Source: Comamonadaceae bacterium
GTDB lineage: Bacteria; Pseudomonadota; Gammaproteobacteria; Burkholderiales; Burkholderiaceae_C
Direction of reading: 5' to 3'
NCBI GenBank assembly: GCA_947463845.1
Contig: CANHUM010000037.1
Span: 1-9,590, forward strand
DNA length: 9,590 bases
The stretch's first letter is position 1. Each line of letters begins with the position of its first letter. Below are positions 6,326 through 9,590 of the stretch, piece after piece. The position numbers and the translations under genes are program-made. Under the pieces are notes generated by a model, which worked only from the letters and a program-made list of their open reading frames with translations, was not told the DNA's origin and made no database searches.

Positions 6326-7891
6326 ATGACCCGCACCGTGAATGGACCCAGCAGCGACTTCAACTTCGCCCAGCACCTGATCGCCACCAACGCAGGACGC
6401 TCCAGCAAGACAGCGCTGATCGACGACCTCGGTTCAGTCACCTATGGCCAGATGAGCGAGCAGATCCGCCGCTTTGCCGCAGGCCTGCAGGCTCTGGGAC
6501 TCAAGCGCGAAGAACGCGTATTGCTGCTCATGCACGACAGCAGCGACTGGGTCGTGGCCTTTCTGGGCTCACTGTATGCGGGCGTGGTGCCGGTGGCCGT
6601 GAACACCCTGCTCACGGCCGAAGACTATGCCTTCATGCTGAGCAACAGCCGTGCCCAAGCCGCGCTGGTGTCGGGCGCCCTGCTGCCCACGCTGCACAAG
6701 GCCCTTGACCTGGTCAAAACCGAAGTGCGTCAGGTGGTGATCTCCCGCCCCACCACCGATTTGGCGAAGGGCCAATTCAACATGGCCGACTTGGTGGCTC
6801 AGAACAAGCCTGTTGTGCCAGCCCAAACCCTGGCCGATGAACCGGCCTTTTGGCTTTACTCGTCGGGCTCGACCGGCAAGCCCAAGGGCACCGTCCACAG
6901 CCAAGGCAACTTGTACTGGACGGGCGAGCTGTATGGCAAAGGCGTGCTGGATTTGCAAGAGTGCGACACCGTATTCTCGGCGGCCAAACTGTTCTTCGCC
7001 TACGGTCTGGGCAATGCGCTGACCTTCCCCTTGAGCGTAGGTGCCACCGTGGTGCTGATGGCTGAACGTCCCACCCCACAAGCCACTTTCAAGCGCATGC
7101 TTGCGCATCAGCCTACCGTGTTTTATGGCGCGCCGACTGGCTACGGCGGCATGCTCGCCAGCCCGGATCTGCCTGCCAAGAGCCAGGTGGCACTGCGCCT
7201 GTGTTCGTCGGCAGGTGAAGCTCTGCCGCGTGACATTGCCGAGCGCTGGACGCAGCATTTCGGCTGCGAAATCATTGACGGCATCGGCTCCACCGAAATG
7301 CTGCACGTTTTCTTGTCCAACCGCCCGGGCGATGTGCGCTACGGCACCACCGGCAAGGCCGTGCCCGGCTACGAGGTGCAGTTGCGCAACGAAGACGGCA
7401 GTGTGGTGACCGGCCACAACGAGATTGGCGACCTGTACATCCAGGGCCCCAGCAGTGCGCTGATGTACTGGAACAACCGCGAGAAATCGCGCGACACCTT
7501 CCAGGGCGTGTGGACCAAGAGCGGCGACAAGTACACCCGCGATCCCGACGGTTACTACACCTATGCCGGACGCAACGACGACATGCTCAAGGTCAGTGGC
7601 ATTTATGTCTCGCCTTTTGAGGTGGAGTCCACCTTGGTCCAACACCCCGCTGTTCTGGAGGCGGCGGTGATCGGCAAGGAGGATGTGGATGGCTTGACCA
7701 AGACCAAGGCCTTCATCGTGCTCAAACCAGGCCACAGCCTGACGCAAGACGAGGTCAAAGCCTTTGTGAAAGAGCGCCTGGCGCCTTACAAATACCCGCG
7801 TTTCATCGACTTTGTGGCCGAGCTGCCCAAAACAGCGACGGGCAAGATCCAGCGATTCAGGCTGCGCGAATTGGAAAAAAACTCAGCCTAA
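6326..7891 (+). CDS. bclA: Benzoate-CoA ligase
   Basis: This ligase activates benzoate with ATP and CoA to benzoyl-CoA, the entry step of the box pathway, via an acyl-adenylate. The 521 residues match the benzoate-CoA ligase family of the ANL superfamily. Seen: the AMP-binding loop YSSGSTGKPKG at 178-188, the adenine and acyl-pocket segment with GSTE in DGIGSTEMLHVF, the hinge region YAGRNDDMLKVSG, and the C-terminal catalytic lysine, Lys507, in PKTATGKIQRF. The start at 6326 is preceded by GGAGA at 6316-6320, five bases away, the same geometry as boxB and boxC. The frame is open back to 6233, but those 31 codons precede the ribosome site and overlap the end of the boxD remnant. It is complete and appears functional. 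A 2-aminobenzoate or hydroxybenzoate ligase is possible, but the box context favours benzoate. Confidence 0.95.
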   Translation: MTRTVNGPSSDFNFAQHLIATNAGRSSKTALIDDLGSVTYGQMSEQIRRFAAGLQALGLKREERVLLLMHDSSDWVVAFLGSLYAGVVPVAVNTLLTAEDYAFMLSNSRAQAALVSGALLPTLHKALDLVKTEVRQVVISRPTTDLAKGQFNMADLVAQNKPVVPAQTLADEPAFWLYSSGSTGKPKGTVHSQGNLYWTGELYGKGVLDLQECDTVFSAAKLFFAYGLGNALTFPLSVGATVVLMAERPTPQATFKRMLAHQPTVFYGAPTGYGGMLASPDLPAKSQVALRLCSSAGEALPRDIAERWTQHFGCEIIDGIGSTEMLHVFLSNRPGDVRYGTTGKAVPGYEVQLRNEDGSVVTGHNEIGDLYIQGPSSALMYWNNREKSRDTFQGVWTKSGDKYTRDPDGYYTYAGRNDDMLKVSGIYVSPFEVESTLVQHPAVLEAAVIGKEDVDGLTKTKAFIVLKPGHSLTQDEVKAFVKERLAPYKYPRFIDFVAELPKTATGKIQRFRLRELEKNSA

Positions 7892-7911
7892 CGCCAGAAG
7901 TGTCCAGCACC

Positions 7912-7949
7912 ATCGCCTTATCGCTTCGACTTCCTGCAAACGAGGCGAT
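7912..7949. terminator. Possible bidirectional terminator hairpin between the ligase gene and mrp
   Basis: ATCGCCT (7912-7918) and AGGCGAT (7943-7949) are perfect complements around a 24-base loop, in the 57-base gap between the two convergent genes and touching the mrp stop codon. The position suits termination in both directions, but the stem is short, the loop is long and there is no T-run, so this is weak. Confidence 0.3.
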
Positions 7950-9037
7950 CAGGTGTCCTTGCTGACCTTGATGGTCGGGAACTTGGACGAGAAATCCTTG
8001 GCCTTGGCCGCAATCTTGACCGCCACCTGGCGGGCCACGGCCTTGTAGATTTGCGCCACCTCACCCTCAGGGTCGCTCACCACGGTGGGCTTGCCACTGT
8101 CGGCCTGCAGGCGGATCTTCATATCCAGCGGCAAGGCGCCCAAATAATCCATGCCGTATTCGGCGGCCATTTTCTTGCCACCGTCAACGCCAAAAATGTG
8201 CTCGACATGGCCACAGTTCGTGCACACATGCACGGCCATGTTTTCGACCAGACCCAAAATCGGCACACCCACCTTCTCGAACATCTTCACGCCTTTTTTG
8301 GCGTCCAACAGGGCAATGTCCTGGGGGGTGGTGACGATTACAGCTCCCGTCATGGGGACGCGCTGGCTGAGCGTCAGCTGGATGTCGCCCGTGCCGGGCG
8401 GCATGTCCACGATCAAATAGTCCAATTCTTTCCAGTTGGTCTGACGCAGCAATTGCTCAAGCGCCTGGGTGGCCATGGGGCCCCGCCAGATCATGGCGTC
8501 GTCGGGGTTGACCAAAAAACCAATGGACATGACCTGCACGCCATAGTTCTCCAGCGGCTCCATGGTCTGACCGTCTTGGCTGTCGGGACGGCCATCGATG
8601 CCCATCATCATGGGCTGGCTGGGACCGTAAATGTCGGCATCCAGCAAGCCCACCTTAGCGCCTTCAGCAGCCAGCGCCAGCGCCAGGTTGACCGCGGTGG
8701 TGCTCTTGCCCACGCCGCCCTTGCCCGAGGCCACCGCCACGATGTTTTTGACCTGGGGCAGCAGCGCCACGCCACGCTGGGCGGCGTGGGCGGTGATCTT
8801 GCTGCTCACGTTGGCCGACACGTTGGCCACGCCCGCCACACCTTTGGCGGCAGCGATCAGGGCCTGGCGCAGGGCCGGGATCTGGCTCTTGGCAGGGTAG
8901 CCCAGCTCCACGTCAAAAGAGACATCTGAGCCTTCAACCTGAAGGTTTTTCAGGGCTTTGGTGGTGACAAAATCTTTGCCCGTATTGGGGTCAATGACGG
9001 TTTGCAGGGCTTGTAGGAGTTGTTCGGTGGTCGCCAT
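7949..9037 (-). CDS. apbC: Iron-sulfur cluster carrier protein, Mrp/ApbC (NBP35-like P-loop ATPase)
   Basis: Mrp/ApbC proteins bind and transfer [4Fe-4S] clusters to apo-enzymes in the cytoplasm using a ParA/MinD-type ATPase. Seen in 362 residues: an N-terminal MIP18-like (DUF59) domain at about 1-85, the deviant Walker A GKGGVGKS at 105-112, [10 protein letters not shown] at about 133-142, the switch segment DMPPGTGD at 211-218, and the cluster-binding pair Cys272 and Cys275 in VCTNC. All family hallmarks are present. The ATG at 9035-9037 is preferred because the family begins MA-TEQ-LL-AL there and AGAAAG precedes it. A start 12 codons upstream (9073) would put extra residues before the domain. 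It is divergent from metG across 86 bases and convergent with the ligase gene. It is a housekeeping gene, not part of the box unit, although BoxA does need [4Fe-4S] clusters. Confidence 0.95.
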   Translation of the reverse strand: MATTEQLLQALQTVIDPNTGKDFVTTKALKNLQVEGSDVSFDVELGYPAKSQIPALRQALIAAAKGVAGVANVSANVSSKITAHAAQRGVALLPQVKNIVAVASGKGGVGKSTTAVNLALALAAEGAKVGLLDADIYGPSQPMMMGIDGRPDSQDGQTMEPLENYGVQVMSIGFLVNPDDAMIWRGPMATQALEQLLRQTNWKELDYLIVDMPPGTGDIQLTLSQRVPMTGAVIVTTPQDIALLDAKKGVKMFEKVGVPILGLVENMAVHVCTNCGHVEHIFGVDGGKKMAAEYGMDYLGALPLDMKIRLQADSGKPTVVSDPEGEVAQIYKAVARQVAVKIAAKAKDFSSKFPTIKVSKDT

Positions 9038-9089
9038 GGTCACTTTCTGGAATGGGCCGGAGTTTACCGACAAGCAGACCCGTACACCC

Positions 9090-9095
9090 TAAAAT
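9090..9095 (+). promoter_or_regulatory. Candidate -10 box for metG
   Basis: TAAAAT in the context CCCTAAAATC lies 28 bases upstream of the metG start codon. The nearest -35-like sequence, TTTACC (9063-9068), is 21 bases away, longer than ideal. It would give a leader of about 20 bases with no clear Shine-Dalgarno sequence. Confidence 0.4.
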
Positions 9096-9123
9096 CACCG
9101 ATTCCCCTACAAACTGCCCCACC

Positions 9124-9590
9124 ATGTCAGCCCCCAACGCGCCTCGCCAGCTTTTTGTCACCACTGCCCTGCCCTACGCCAACGGCAATTTCCACATCGG
9201 CCACATCATGGAATACATCCAGGCCGACATCTGGGTGAGGTTCCAGCGCATGCAAGGGCACCAGGTGGATTTTGTGGGCGCGGACGACACCCACGGTGCG
9301 CCCATCATGATCGCCGCCGAAAAGGCGGGCAAAACGCCCCAGCAGTTCGTGGCCGACATTGCCGCAGGTCGCAAGCCTTATTTGGACGGCTTTCACATCC
9401 AGTTCGACAACTGGCACAGCACCGATGCGCCTGAAAACCACGAGCTGGCCCGCCAAATTTACCGCGACCTGCGCGACATATCGGCTGCCGATGGTGGTTC
9501 ACTGATCGAGGTGCGCTCGGTCGAGCAGTTCTTTGACCCCGAAAAGAACATGTTCTTGCCCGACCGCTTCATCAAAGGCGAGTGCCCCAA
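9124..9590 (+). CDS. metG: Methionyl-tRNA synthetase, N-terminal part (runs off the window)
   Basis: MetRS charges initiator and elongator tRNA-Met in the cytoplasm. The first 155 residues are present. Seen: [17 protein letters not shown] with the class I HIGH signature at 24-27, [10 protein letters not shown] at about 58-67, and FIKGEC at the edge, where the connective-peptide zinc-knuckle region begins. The KMSKS loop and the anticodon-binding domain lie outside. The ATG at 9124-9126 is right because the nucleotide-binding fold begins within ten residues. It is preceded by an A/C-rich leader without a good ribosome site. The divergent mrp-metG arrangement is common in Burkholderiales, as I recall, and helps place the organism. 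Truncation is only the window edge. Confidence 0.97.
   Translation, partial: MSAPNAPRQLFVTTALPYANGNFHIGHIMEYIQADIWVRFQRMQGHQVDFVGADDTHGAPIMIAAEKAGKTPQQFVADIAAGRKPYLDGFHIQFDNWHSTDAPENHELARQIYRDLRDISAADGGSLIEVRSVEQFFDPEKNMFLPDRFIKGECP

Noticed and set aside
5575..6441. A 288-codon minus-strand open frame over the boxD remnant, considered as a gene that replaced boxD
   Set aside because: It spans the boxD remnant and the start of the ligase gene and has no recognisable domain, while the plus strand carries clear BoxD end segments.
6569..7747. A 392-codon open frame on the minus strand opposite the benzoate-CoA ligase gene
   Set aside because: It lies wholly inside an intact ligase gene with all ANL motifs. 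Its translation is a low-complexity antisense shadow.
8051..8929. A 292-codon open frame on the plus strand opposite mrp
   Set aside because: It is a His-rich antisense shadow of a well-conserved P-loop ATPase gene.

Overview
This window is a chromosomal segment of a betaproteobacterium, most likely Burkholderiales and probably Comamonadaceae-like. That placement rests on the GC-rich coding sequence, the divergent mrp/metG pair and the style of the Box proteins, and no marker gene confirms it. Most of it is a gene cluster for the aerobic CoA-dependent (box) pathway of benzoate degradation.

Layout. On the minus strand, read right to left, are boxR (4441-5355, XRE/shikimate-kinase-like regulator), boxC (2624-4282, ring-cleaving dihydrolase), boxB (1098-2525, di-iron benzoyl-CoA epoxidase) and the start of boxA (1-796, its reductase, cut by the window edge). 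On the plus strand, divergent from boxR, are a broken boxD (5563-6236, semialdehyde dehydrogenase) and a complete benzoate-CoA ligase gene (6326-7891). A housekeeping pair follows: mrp/apbC on the minus strand (7949-9037), convergent with the ligase, and the start of metG on the plus strand (9124 to the edge).

How the genes work together. The ligase makes benzoyl-CoA. BoxA passes NADPH electrons to BoxB, which epoxidises the ring. BoxC opens it hydrolytically, releasing formate. BoxD should then oxidise the resulting 3,4-dehydroadipyl-CoA semialdehyde, but here it has lost its catalytic middle (about 300 codons) and has a later frameshift. BoxR is expected to repress the cluster until benzoyl-CoA accumulates. 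Two dense clusters of TGCA palindromes, seven copies before boxC and five between boxR and boxD, are the probable BoxR operators.

The least explained structure is the 301-base gap between boxB and boxA. It holds two long hairpins facing opposite ways. Each has a perfect 25-bp stem and a nearly identical 22-base core in the loop, but the stem sequences are largely unrelated. This looks like a small repeat family with a conserved loop and variable stems that I do not recognise.
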